This document shows positions 33,894-41,979 of a stretch of 64,000 bases of DNA, in pieces. The DNA is from Flavobacterium sp. Leaf82. Its GTDB lineage: Bacteria; Bacteroidota; Bacteroidia; Flavobacteriales; Flavobacteriaceae. The translations under genes were made by a program, and so were the position numbers. How positions within the stretch are numbered: position 1 is the stretch's first letter; every line of letters begins with the position of its first letter. The DNA is taken from contig NZ_LMMA01000037.1 of assembly GCF_001422725.1 (NCBI RefSeq), positions 1 through 64,000 on the forward strand, given 5' to 3'. A model generated the notes under the pieces. The model had not been told where the DNA came from. It was given only the letters and a program-made list of their open reading frames with translations, and did no database searches.

Positions 33894-34294
33894 TTAAAAT
33901 TAATTTAGTGAACGGCAAAAATAAAATTTTTATTGAAACTAAAGCAAAAAAAAGTAAATTTATATCCATTTTAAAAAAATAATTCACTAAACAGCATCTT
34001 CTTTACATTTAAAAGCGAAATAAATTGCCCTGAAATCCGCTAAAAGCCTAATTATTTGGATATTTTTGGTAATTTTGCATCCTCAAATTTTTGCTATCAA
34101 AAACATCCTTTTTCTTCTGCTTTTATTATAATTTTAGTCCTGGATTTTACAAATTATCACAGATTTTATAGCAATACGATTGCAACTATGTGATAAATGC
34201 TTTAAATCTTTTAATCTCTGACAGAAAAACTTAATAAATAAAAGAAACATTTATTTTCTAAAGCATTAAATTTGCCCTTACAGTCCCTTAAAAA
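33894..34294. other. Intergenic region between divergent TPR and recF genes
   Basis: No gene of useful length is seen. It holds the minus-strand TATTTTTG box of the TPR gene (33916-33923), the TAAATTTG box of recF (34267-34274), and a further plus-strand box TAATTTTG at 34070-34077 with no gene within 190 bases. The last could mark a small RNA or a distal recF promoter. Confidence 0.5.
34267..34274 (+). promoter_or_regulatory. Candidate -7 box of recF
   Basis: TAAATTTG matches the Bacteroidota -7 consensus and ends 20 bases before the recF ATG. Confidence 0.5.
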
Positions 34295-35374
34295 ATGTAT
34301 TTAAACAAAATTTCCTTATTCAATTATAAAAATTTCTCAGAAGTCAGTTTTGACTTTGACCGCAAGATCAATTGTTTTGTTGGTAAAAACGGAATTGGAA
34401 AAACCAATGTACTTGATGCAATTTATCATTTAGCTTACGGAAAAAGTTATTTTAATCCGTTGGCGGTGCAAAACATCAAACACGGAGAAGAGTTTTTTGT
34501 AATTGATGCTGAACTGGAAAAAAACGACAGAACTGAACAAATCGTCTGCAGCTTAAAAAAAGGACAAAAGAAAATATTAAAAAGAAACGGAAAAGCTTAT
34601 GACAAGTTCTCCGATCATATTGGGTTTATTCCGCTGGTTATTATTTCGCCTGCTGATCGTGATTTAATTGTTGAAGGAAGCGAAACACGCCGTAAATTTA
34701 TAGATAGTGTAATTTCGCAATTAGACTCGACTTATTTGCATCAGCTTATTCAATATCAAAAAGTTATTGTACAGCGAAATGCATTGTTGAAGTATTTTGC
34801 TTTAAATCATACTTTCGACAATGATACCTTATCTATATATAATGAACAGTTGAATAGTTTTGGGAAATCGATTTTTGAAAAACGAAAAGATTTCCTCGAA
34901 CAATTTATACCTATATTTAATGTACATCATCAAGCGATAACCGGATCTGAAGAAACGGTGCAACTCGTTTATGAAAGTCATTTGTATGATAAAGATTTAC
35001 TTACCCTTTTACAGGAAAACATCAATAAGGATCGTGCACTGCATTATACAAGTGTTGGAATCCATAAAGATGATTTGTCTTTTGAAATTGATTCACATCC
35101 AATAAAAAAATTCGGGTCACAAGGTCAGCAAAAATCATTTTTGATTGCTTTGAAATTGGCTCAGTTTGAATTTCTAAAGAAACAAAGCGGTGTAAAACCC
35201 CTTTTATTATTTGATGATATTTTTGACAAACTTGACGAAACGCGGGTTGGTAAAATTATCGAAATGGTCAATACCGAAACTTTCGGGCAGCTTTTTATTT
35301 CAGATACACATCCGGAACGTACCGAAGCAATTGTAAAATCCACACATCAGAGTTATAAGATATTTAATTTGTGA
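34295..35374 (+). CDS. recF: DNA replication and repair protein RecF
   Basis: A 359-residue SMC-like ATPase that helps load RecA at gapped DNA with RecO and RecR. Seen: the N-terminal LYNKISLFNYKNFSEV-type start; Walker A GKNGIGKTNVLDAI (about 30-43); the ABC signature FGSQGQQKSFLIALKLAQ (about 269-286); and Walker B PLLLFDDIFDKLD. Length and motif order fit RecF. It is transcribed alone; repeat DNA with no terminator hairpin follows. Confidence 0.96.
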   Translation: MYLNKISLFNYKNFSEVSFDFDRKINCFVGKNGIGKTNVLDAIYHLAYGKSYFNPLAVQNIKHGEEFFVIDAELEKNDRTEQIVCSLKKGQKKILKRNGKAYDKFSDHIGFIPLVIISPADRDLIVEGSETRRKFIDSVISQLDSTYLHQLIQYQKVIVQRNALLKYFALNHTFDNDTLSIYNEQLNSFGKSIFEKRKDFLEQFIPIFNVHHQAITGSEETVQLVYESHLYDKDLLTLLQENINKDRALHYTSVGIHKDDLSFEIDSHPIKKFGSQGQQKSFLIALKLAQFEFLKKQSGVKPLLLFDDIFDKLDETRVGKIIEMVNTETFGQLFISDTHPERTEAIVKSTHQSYKIFNL

Positions 35375-35396
35375 TTTTTTTTGCAATGTTTTTTTT

Positions 35397-35542
35397 GCCA
35401 CGAATTTCACGAATTAGCACGAATTATTTTCTTGTTATGCGCTAAAAACTTGTGATTTCTCCCTTCGGTCGAAATGACAAAAAAGATGAATATGGTAATT
35501 AAAACCATTTAAAAATTTGCGCTAATTCGTGAAATTCGTGGC
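35397..35542. repeat. Inverted repeat, GCCACGAATT family, copy B, with an inserted fragment of another repeat
   Basis: The arms GCCACGAATTTCACGAATTA plus GC (35397-35418) and their exact complement (35521-35542) are 22 bases each. The interior carries CCCTTCGGTCGAAATGACAA at about 35461-35480, matching the right arm of the TGTCATTTCG family. Confidence 0.9.
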
Positions 35543-35627
35543 AAATCTTTTTTTATTTCACTTTCTATTAAGAGTTCAAAATTGAAAAATCATTACTTTA
35601 GCAATACCATTTCTAAAATTTAATCCC

Positions 35628-36326
35628 ATGAAATTCCACAAAATTTTATTCCTGATTATTTCAACTGTATGTATTTCCTGTAATGAAAAAAAAGCCAGTT
35701 CTGTTGAATCTATTTCTCCAAAAGAATTTGCAGAAAAAATTAAAACAAGCGATCATCCACAAATTTTAGATGTTCGAACTCCGGATGAATTTGAATCTGA
35801 TCATATAGAAAATGCCAAAAATGTAAACTGGAATAGTGCAGATTTTGAAACAAAAGCAGCAGCTCTTGACAAATCTAAACCTGTTTTTGTGTATTGCCTT
35901 AGCGGAGGAAGAAGTAAAAAAACAGCAGCAAAACTAAGCGAATTAGGTTTTACGAATGTTTACGAATTAGATGGTGGTTTCCTGAACTGGAACGAAGAAG
36001 GATTTGGAATTCCTGCAGAAGCAGAAGCCGGAATGTCTATGAATGATTTTAATGATTTATTAAATTCAGACAAAAAAGTTCTCGTAGATTTTTATGCTGT
36101 TTGGTGTGGACCATGCAAGCAAATGGAACCCTTTCTTTTAACCATGCAAAAAGACCTGGCAGACAAAGTAACTATTATTAGAATTGATGTTGATAAAAAT
36201 AAAACATTGGCAACTCAGCTAAAAATTGACCAATTACCAACAATTGTATTATACGAAAACAAAGCCGTACAATGGAAAACAACCGGCTTTATCAGTGAAA
36301 AAGACTTAAAAAAACAACTGCAATAA
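35628..36326 (+). CDS. Rhodanese-thioredoxin fusion lipoprotein
   Basis: A 232-residue envelope lipoprotein: signal MKFHKILFLIISTVCISC with the lipid Cys at about 18. A rhodanese domain follows (about 28-125, ILDVRTPDEFESDHI and YCLSGGRS, with the active Cys). A thioredoxin domain comes next (about 130-232, VDFYAVWCGPCKQM with the CGPC pair, and the cis-Pro in QLPTIVLY). Both active sites look intact. The fusion suggests sulfur or disulfide transfer in the periplasm, but the substrate is unknown. It is 10 bases from the DUF2461 gene, probably co-transcribed. Confidence 0.92.
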   Translation: MKFHKILFLIISTVCISCNEKKASSVESISPKEFAEKIKTSDHPQILDVRTPDEFESDHIENAKNVNWNSADFETKAAALDKSKPVFVYCLSGGRSKKTAAKLSELGFTNVYELDGGFLNWNEEGFGIPAEAEAGMSMNDFNDLLNSDKKVLVDFYAVWCGPCKQMEPFLLTMQKDLADKVTIIRIDVDKNKTLATQLKIDQLPTIVLYENKAVQWKTTGFISEKDLKKQLQ

Positions 36327-36336
36327 AACACAGAAT

Positions 36337-37017
36337 ATGCTAACGAAAGAATCATTGCAATTTTTAGACGATTTAAAAAAGAACAACAATAGAGATTGGT
36401 TTCAGGACAATAAAAAGCGATACGAGATCTTCAAAAAAGATTATCACCAATTGGTAAGTGATTTTCTGGATGCAATGAAACCGCTTGATCCGTCATTAGA
36501 ATTATTAGAAGTTAAAAACTGCACGTTTAGAATCAATCGTGATATTCGGTTTTCTAAAGACAAATCTCCTTATAAAGCGCATTTGGGTGTTTGGCTTTCA
36601 TCTGGAGCAAAAGGACAAAATCGTTCCGGATATTATGTCCATATTGAAAAAGGCGCCAGTTTTATTGCCGGAGGATTTTATTCTCCAGATCCGGATCAAT
36701 TAAAAAAAGTCCGCAAGGAAATTGCTTTTTTCCATGAAGATTTAGAAGCAATTTTAAAGAACAAAGACTTCAAAAAAGAATTTGGAAGTTTAGATTTCGA
36801 TGAAAACAATTCACTTAAAAATCCGCCAAGAGGTTATGAAAAAGACCATCCGGCAATTGATTTTTTAAAATTGAAAAGTTTCACGGCAACTCAAAAATAT
36901 GACATCTCAGAAGTTACTCAAAAAGACTTTGTAGCCAAAATGAGCAAAAAACTAATCGCTTTAAAATCACTAAACGAGTTTATTAATCGCGCATTAGAAA
37001 CAGAAGACGAGTTCTAA
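36337..37017 (+). CDS. DUF2461 domain-containing protein
   Basis: A 226-residue soluble protein of the DUF2461 (TIGR02453) family. The conserved blocks are all present: FLDDLKKNNNRDWFQDNKKRYE (about 6-27), RINRDIRFSKDKSPYKAHLGVW (about 67-88), GYYVHIEKGASFIAGGFY, and GYEKDHPAIDFLKLKSF. The biochemical function is not known. It shares a transcript with the rhodanese-thioredoxin gene, and the two repeats at 37025-37156 follow. Confidence 0.92.
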   Translation: MLTKESLQFLDDLKKNNNRDWFQDNKKRYEIFKKDYHQLVSDFLDAMKPLDPSLELLEVKNCTFRINRDIRFSKDKSPYKAHLGVWLSSGAKGQNRSGYYVHIEKGASFIAGGFYSPDPDQLKKVRKEIAFFHEDLEAILKNKDFKKEFGSLDFDENNSLKNPPRGYEKDHPAIDFLKLKSFTATQKYDISEVTQKDFVAKMSKKLIALKSLNEFINRALETEDEF

Positions 37018-37024
37018 AAATATC

Positions 37025-37082
37025 GCCACGAACTTCACGAATAAACACGAATTAATTAGTGGGAATTTGTGAAATTCGTGGC
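37025..37082. repeat. Inverted repeat, GCCACGAATT family, copy C
   Basis: GCCACGAACTTCACGAAT at the left pairs with a right arm ending GTGAAATTCGTGGC at 37082, with mismatches. It is the shortest copy in the window. Confidence 0.75.
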
Positions 37083-37115
37083 AAAAATTAAAACGAATCC
37101 GTTAATGCTTAGTTA

Positions 37116-37156
37116 GCCACAGATTAATAATTCTTTAAAATCTTTTAATCTGTGGC
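37116..37156. repeat. Inverted repeat GCCACAGATTAA
   Basis: GCCACAGATTAA (37116-37127) pairs exactly with TTAATCTGTGGC (37145-37156). The following A-run could make it a minus-strand element; there is no T-run for termination on the plus strand. Confidence 0.75.
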
Positions 37157-37165
37157 AAAAAAAAT

Positions 37166-37173
37166 TAAGTTTG
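37166..37173 (+). promoter_or_regulatory. Promoter -7 box, only 4 bases from the ATG
   Basis: TAAGTTTG matches the Bacteroidota -7 consensus and is separated by four bases from the glycosyltransferase ATG, the same spacing as at 17157 and 57889. Confidence 0.45.
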
Positions 37174-37177
37174 CCGA

Positions 37178-38236
37178 ATGAAAAGAAGAAAAATACTTTT
37201 TCTGGGAGAATCCTATCGTGCAGACGCGATTACGTGGATGAAAGGTTTGAAAGAATTTGGCGATTTTGAAATTTGCACATGGGAACTTCAAACACCAAAC
37301 AACTCAAAAATCAACAGGTTCAAGCGTATTTTAGAATACCTGTTCTCTCCTATTTCTATTCGCAAAACAATAAAACGAGAAAAACCGGATATGGTTATTG
37401 CCGAAAGAACCACCAGTTATGGTTTTCTAGCTGCAATTTCAGGAATGCATCCTATTGCAATTGCGCAACAAGGCAGAACTGATTTATGGCCGGAAGGTTC
37501 TGTTTTATTACCCTTTAAAAAAATTATTCAGAAACATGCTTTCAAAAAAGCTGATTTAATTCATGCCTGGGGACCTGTTATGACGATTTCGATGAAAGCA
37601 ATTGGCGTTGATATGAACAAAGTTTTGGTAATCCCAAAAGGAATCGATTTATCGCTTTTTTCTTCTTCAATCAATAATTCGAACAAAATCGAAGCTATTG
37701 TTACGCGATCTTTACAACCGGAATATCGTCATGATTCTATCTTAAAAGCGGTTGCCATTTTACACCAAAAAGGAATCGATTTTTCGTTGACAATTGTTGG
37801 CGACGGAACAAGATTGCAATCTTTAAAAGATTTAGCAGCAACATTACAAATAAAAAATAAAGTAATTTTTACAGGAAGAATCCCAAATACAGATCTTCCA
37901 AAATTACTCCAGCAATCAAACCTATATATTAGTATGCCAATTACCGAAGGAGTTTCGGCTTCTTTATTCGAAGCAATGGCTTGCAGTTGTTATCCTGTAG
38001 TTTCAGACATTCCGGGAAATCAAAGTTGGATCAATCATCGCGAAAACGGACAATTAATAGAAATTGACAATATCGAAATGCTCGCTAACGAATTGATTTG
38101 GAGTTTTGAAAATGCTGAATCAAGAAATAATGCCATTATTAGAAATAGGAAGTTTGTCGAGGAAAATGCGAATTATGATATTAATATGAAGATTATTTCA
38201 GATAAATATCATGAGTTGCTGGATTCTCGAAAGTAA
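37178..38236 (+). CDS. Glycosyltransferase family 4 (GT-B fold)
   Basis: A 352-residue cytoplasmic GT-B transferase. The C-terminal nucleotide-sugar domain contains IEAIVTRSLQPEYRHDSILKA (about 175), IVGDGTRLQSLK, KVIFTGRIPNTDLPKLLQQS, and the EGVSASLFEAMACSCYPV stretch with the conserved ExxxxxxxE pattern (about 260-277). The N-terminal acceptor domain is divergent. It probably adds a sugar to a surface glycan; acceptor and donor are unknown. It is not part of a visible polysaccharide cluster, being flanked only by repeats and single genes. Confidence 0.88.
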   Translation: MKRRKILFLGESYRADAITWMKGLKEFGDFEICTWELQTPNNSKINRFKRILEYLFSPISIRKTIKREKPDMVIAERTTSYGFLAAISGMHPIAIAQQGRTDLWPEGSVLLPFKKIIQKHAFKKADLIHAWGPVMTISMKAIGVDMNKVLVIPKGIDLSLFSSSINNSNKIEAIVTRSLQPEYRHDSILKAVAILHQKGIDFSLTIVGDGTRLQSLKDLAATLQIKNKVIFTGRIPNTDLPKLLQQSNLYISMPITEGVSASLFEAMACSCYPVVSDIPGNQSWINHRENGQLIEIDNIEMLANELIWSFENAESRNNAIIRNRKFVEENANYDINMKIISDKYHELLDSRK

Positions 38237-38241
38237 TTTAA

Positions 38242-38374
38242 CCGCAAAGGGCGCTAAGCTTTTATCTCTCCAAACTTAAAAAAACCAAAGTTCGCAAAGC
38301 TTTATCAATACAAAGCTTTGCGAACTTTGTGTTTTTAATCAAATCACGTACTATAAACTTTGTGCACTTTGCGG
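38242..38374. repeat. Nested inverted repeat, CGCAAAG family
   Basis: Outer arms CCGCAAAG (38242-38249) and CTTTGCGG (38367-38374) enclose an inner perfect hairpin: CAAAGTTCGCAAAGCTTT at 38286-38303 and its complement at 38312-38329, with an 8-base loop. GTGTTTTT follows the inner hairpin, so it could also stop transcription of the glycosyltransferase gene. Confidence 0.85.
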
Positions 38375-38453
38375 CAAAAAACTCATCTGCTAGTAACTTT
38401 CCTTCAATTCTAACGACTTACTATTAAATCGTTTAATTTAATCCAAAAAAGAT

Positions 38454-39557
38454 ATGAATAATAGAAGAAACTGGTTAAAAAAGGTAAGTTTAGGCGCAGT
38501 AGGATTAAGTATAATCCCATTTGAAACATTTGCAAATTCTCCGGCAGAAGATTACATTTCTTCTACTTTAGACAAATCTCCTATTTTATTACGATCAAAC
38601 GAAAATCCTTATGGTCCGTCTCCGTTGGCGCGAATTGCTATGACCAAAAGTGTAAATAATAGCAATCGTTATGGCTGGAATTTTTATCCTGAATTAATTG
38701 CTGCTATTGCTAAAAAAAACAATGTTTCCGATAATAATATTTTGCTTGGCGCCGGTTCAACAGAAATTTTAGATCTGGTTCTTCAATATTCAGCTTTAAG
38801 CAAAGGCAATTTTATAATGGCTGAAACTACTTATAATTATTGGACAGATCCTTCTGAAAAATTAGGATTAAAAAAAATCACCGTTCCCTTAACCAAAGAC
38901 AAAAAACATGATTTAACAGCAATGTTGAAGGCAATTGACTCAGACACAAAAATGATTTATATCTGTAATCCCAACAATCCAACAGGCACAATATGCGAGA
39001 GAGAGGAATTGGTGTCTTTTATAAAAGAAGCAACAAAAAAAGCAATTGTTTTTGTTGATGAAGCTTATATCGATTTTACAAAAGAACAATCATTAAGCGA
39101 TCTTGTGCTTGAAAATAAAAACTTGATTATTACTAAAACTTTTTCAAAAATGTACGGTTTAGCGGGCGCACGCGTAGGTTATGCTGTTGCGAACTCTGCA
39201 ACAATCAATGAAATTAGTATTTTAAAATCATCGCCAAACCTGACCATTACCGTTGTTTCTACAGCTGCTGCAATCGCATCATTAGGCGATCAAAAATTTA
39301 TTCAACAGGTTTATACTGCAAACGAAGAGGTTAAAAAATATACGATTGATCAACTTAAGCAACTCAACTTAAGTTGCATTCCGTCTTATTCGAACTTTGT
39401 TTATTTTTCATTAGATAATTATAAAAAAGATTACTTTAAACAATTAGAAGACCATAATATAATGGGAACAAAGATTTATGAAGAAAGCGGAAAATGGACC
39501 AGAATCACGATTGGCACCATGAAAGAAATGCAGCAATTTATTGAAGCTATAAAATAA
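38454..39557 (+). CDS. Exported PLP-dependent aminotransferase (HisC-like) with Tat signal
   Basis: A 367-residue fold-type I aminotransferase close to histidinol-phosphate aminotransferases. Seen: LLRSNENPYGPSPLAR (about 46-61), GAGSTEILDLVLQ, ICNPNNPTGTI, VFVDEAYIDF, and the PLP Lys in TKTFSKMYGLAGARVGYAV (about 228-246). The unusual part is the N-terminus, MNNRRNWLKKVSLGAVGLS with a TFANS cleavage-like site: a twin-arginine signal. Export of the folded, cofactor-loaded enzyme is therefore likely. No histidine-biosynthesis gene is nearby, so a role in His synthesis is doubtful. The periplasmic substrate is unknown. Confidence 0.85.
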   Translation: MNNRRNWLKKVSLGAVGLSIIPFETFANSPAEDYISSTLDKSPILLRSNENPYGPSPLARIAMTKSVNNSNRYGWNFYPELIAAIAKKNNVSDNNILLGAGSTEILDLVLQYSALSKGNFIMAETTYNYWTDPSEKLGLKKITVPLTKDKKHDLTAMLKAIDSDTKMIYICNPNNPTGTICEREELVSFIKEATKKAIVFVDEAYIDFTKEQSLSDLVLENKNLIITKTFSKMYGLAGARVGYAVANSATINEISILKSSPNLTITVVSTAAAIASLGDQKFIQQVYTANEEVKKYTIDQLKQLNLSCIPSYSNFVYFSLDNYKKDYFKQLEDHNIMGTKIYEESGKWTRITIGTMKEMQQFIEAIK

Positions 39558-39600
39558 AAGTCCCTAAAACGATTTATTTCTTTTTTCACATATTTCTATT

Positions 39601-39639
39601 ATTTTATTATTTGTTATTTTATTATTTGTTATTTTATAG
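39601..39639. repeat. 15-bp tandem repeat, about 2.6 copies
   Basis: ATTTTATTATTTGTT occurs at 39601-39615 and 39616-39630, followed by a partial copy. It sits between the aminotransferase gene and the murB promoter. Confidence 0.85.
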
Positions 39640-39667
39640 AAAATCTATTCAAATAAATTATAATCCT

Positions 39668-39675
39668 TACTTTTG
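39668..39675 (+). promoter_or_regulatory. Candidate -7 box of murB
   Basis: TACTTTTG matches the Bacteroidota -7 consensus 47 bases before the ATG. The leader would contain a small hairpin, CCCGA-AATA-TCGGG (39689-39702). Confidence 0.4.
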
Positions 39676-39722
39676 AGCTCAGAAATATCCCGAAATATCG
39701 GGACTTAAAAAGCCTTTTATTT

Positions 39723-40736
39723 ATGGAAATCCAATCCAATTTTTCTTTAAAAAACTACAATACTTTTGGCATCGAAGCTAAAGCGAAACAATTTGTCGCT
39801 GTTCATTCTGTAGATGAATTAAAAACAATTTTGACAGCAAACAAAAACGAGAAAAAATTTATTTTAGGCGGAGGAAGTAATATGCTTTTAACTAAAGATA
39901 TAGACGCTTTGGTGATTCATATTGATTTAAAGGGTAAAAAGATCATTAAAGAAGATGATGATTTTGTCTGGGTAGAAAGTCAGGCTGGAGAAACCTGGCA
40001 TGATTTTGTTCTTTATACGATTGATAACAATTTTGGCGGTTTAGAAAACATGTCATTGATTCCCGGAAATGTAGGTACAACTCCCGTTCAGAACATTGGA
40101 GCTTATGGAACCGAAATTAAAGACACTTTTGTTTCCTGCGAAGCCATAAATATCGAAACTCAGGAAATAAAAACATTTATAAATACGGAATGTAATTTTG
40201 GATATCGCGAAAGCATCTTTAAAAATGAAGTTAAAGATCAGTATATCATTACATCTGTAGTTTATAAACTAACGAAACGCAATCATAAAATAAATACTTC
40301 ATACGGAGATATTACAGCTGAATTAGCCAAAAATAATATTACAACACCAACTTTAAAAGATGTGAGTAATGCCGTAATTGCGATTAGACAAAGCAAATTA
40401 CCGGATCCGAAGGAACTGGGAAATAGCGGAAGCTTTTTTAAAAATCCGATTTTATTAAAATCCGATTTCGAAAAAATCCATCAAAATTTTCCTGAAATGA
40501 AATTTTATGAAGTTTCTGAAACCGAAGTAAAAGTTCCTGCTGGTTGGTTAATTGAACAAGCTGGTTTTAAAGGAAAACGTTTTGGCGATGCCGGAGTTCA
40601 TAAAAATCAGGCATTGGTTTTGGTAAATTACGGAAACGCAACCGGACAGGAAATTTTAGCCGTTTCGAGAGACGTTCAAAAAACTGTTTTCGAAAAATTT
40701 GGAATTCATATCGAAGCCGAAGTGAATGTGATTTAA
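39723..40736 (+). CDS. murB: UDP-N-acetylmuramate dehydrogenase
   Basis: A 337-residue FAD enzyme that completes UDP-MurNAc in peptidoglycan synthesis using NADPH. Seen: NYNTFGIEAKAKQF at the N-terminus, the FAD motif ILGGGSNMLLTKD (about 47-59), SLIPGNVGTTPVQNIGAYG (about 115-133), the catalytic NSGSFFKNP (about 235-243) and AGWLIEQAGFKGKRFGDAGVH. The length and the layout with a C-terminal insertion fit type I MurB. It is transcribed alone or with the GNAT gene 76 bases downstream. Confidence 0.96.
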   Translation: MEIQSNFSLKNYNTFGIEAKAKQFVAVHSVDELKTILTANKNEKKFILGGGSNMLLTKDIDALVIHIDLKGKKIIKEDDDFVWVESQAGETWHDFVLYTIDNNFGGLENMSLIPGNVGTTPVQNIGAYGTEIKDTFVSCEAINIETQEIKTFINTECNFGYRESIFKNEVKDQYIITSVVYKLTKRNHKINTSYGDITAELAKNNITTPTLKDVSNAVIAIRQSKLPDPKELGNSGSFFKNPILLKSDFEKIHQNFPEMKFYEVSETEVKVPAGWLIEQAGFKGKRFGDAGVHKNQALVLVNYGNATGQEILAVSRDVQKTVFEKFGIHIEAEVNVI

Positions 40737-40812
40737 AAAATGTTTAGTGCCAAATTGCACAAAGTATCACCAATAAATTAGTGCCTACAAAACATCAATC
40801 GTCTTTTCTCAA

Positions 40813-41280
40813 ATGAAAGAATCTGTTTCCATACAAATCACAAATCCTGATAACGAAAAAGCTTTGGCGATCACAGAAGAATTGTCAGAAAATCTTTATC
40901 TTCGTTTTGGAAGTGACGGAAAGAATTCTTTTCAGGATTGGGAAAATGAAAATTCAAAATTTGTATTTGTAGTAGCTGAAATAAATAATGAAACGGTAGG
41001 TTGCGGAGCAATCAGACCAATAGATAAAAATACTGGAGAAGTAAAACGAATGTATTCTAAAGTTGCCGGAAAGAAAATTGGACAAACGATTTTAGCATTT
41101 TTAGAAGACAAAGCAAGATCTCTTGGATATTTGAATTTAGTACTGGAAACACGTGTTAAAAATGAAAGTGCCGTTCAGTTTTATCAAAAACAAGGTTATA
41201 AAGTAATTTCGAATTACGGAAAATATACAGATCGACCGGAAGCAATTTGCCTGGGGAAATCTTTAAATCAAAATTTATAA
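40813..41280 (+). CDS. GNAT-family N-acetyltransferase
   Basis: A 155-residue acetyltransferase. The acetyl-CoA binding loop is in MYSKVAGKKIGQTILAFLEDKAR (about 80-102). It is followed by LVLETRVKNESAVQFYQKQGYKVI, the motif B and C region with the conserved Asn, Tyr and Gly. CGAIRPID in beta-4 is typical of small GNATs. The substrate cannot be inferred. It ends two bases before the PaiB-like gene, so the two form an operon, recalling the paiAB arrangement in which an acetyltransferase and a PaiB protein are paired. Confidence 0.9.
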   Translation: MKESVSIQITNPDNEKALAITEELSENLYLRFGSDGKNSFQDWENENSKFVFVVAEINNETVGCGAIRPIDKNTGEVKRMYSKVAGKKIGQTILAFLEDKARSLGYLNLVLETRVKNESAVQFYQKQGYKVISNYGKYTDRPEAICLGKSLNQNL

Positions 41281-41282
41281 AA

Positions 41283-41897
41283 ATGTATACTCCTAAAATA
41301 TACAAAGACGAAGATCCGGAATCGATCAGAACTTTTTTGAAAGAAAATAGTTTTGGTATTCTGATCAATCAAACTCACGGAAAATTATGTGCAACACATA
41401 TCCCGATAGAACTTGAAATTAATGCTGAAGGAAAAGAGATTTTGCAAGGGCATATTTCCAAACTTAATCCGCAAGCTGAAGGTTTTGCAGAAAACGATCA
41501 GGTTCTGGCTGTATTTTCTGGTCCGCACAGTTATATTTCATCTTCGTGGTACGATCATGAAAATGTACCAACCTGGAATTACATAGCCGTACATGTTTAT
41601 GGCCGAATTAAAATTGTTGATTTGGACACCTCAATAGAACAGCTTAAAAAACTGGTCGATAAATATGAAGCCGGCTCAGAAAATCCGGTTCGTGTTGAAG
41701 ATTTATCAACTAAAACAATTCGCGAGGCAAGAGGAATTTTTGGTTTTGAAATTGAAATCGATGAAATTCAGGCAACTAAAAAACTATCTCAAAATCGCGA
41801 TGATCACAATTATAAAAACATAATCTCTGAATTAGAAAAAACCGAAAACCCTCAGGCTATTGCTGTTGCGAAAGAAATGTCGAAATGCCGAAAGTAA
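41283..41897 (+). CDS. FMN-binding PaiB-like protein
   Basis: A 204-residue protein from the ATG at 41283; an in-frame upstream start would overlap the GNAT gene. It matches the PaiB family (FMN-binding split barrel): MYTPKIYKDEDPESIRTFL at the start, FGILINQTHGKLCATHIPIEL, and the signature FSGPHSYISSSWYDHENVPTWNY (about 78-100). It is followed by GRIKIVD and the GIFGFEIEIDEIQATKKLSQNR end. PaiB was named a negative transcriptional regulator in Bacillus, but the fold is that of a flavin-binding protein. It pairs with the GNAT gene immediately upstream. Confidence 0.93.
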   Translation: MYTPKIYKDEDPESIRTFLKENSFGILINQTHGKLCATHIPIELEINAEGKEILQGHISKLNPQAEGFAENDQVLAVFSGPHSYISSSWYDHENVPTWNYIAVHVYGRIKIVDLDTSIEQLKKLVDKYEAGSENPVRVEDLSTKTIREARGIFGFEIEIDEIQATKKLSQNRDDHNYKNIISELEKTENPQAIAVAKEMSKCRK

Positions 41898-41979
41898 ATT
41901 GGCTTTAGCCATTGAAATCTAGGAATTCATAAGTACATTTGCACGCGCAAGATTCAGAAATTAAAAGACATTAAAACAG

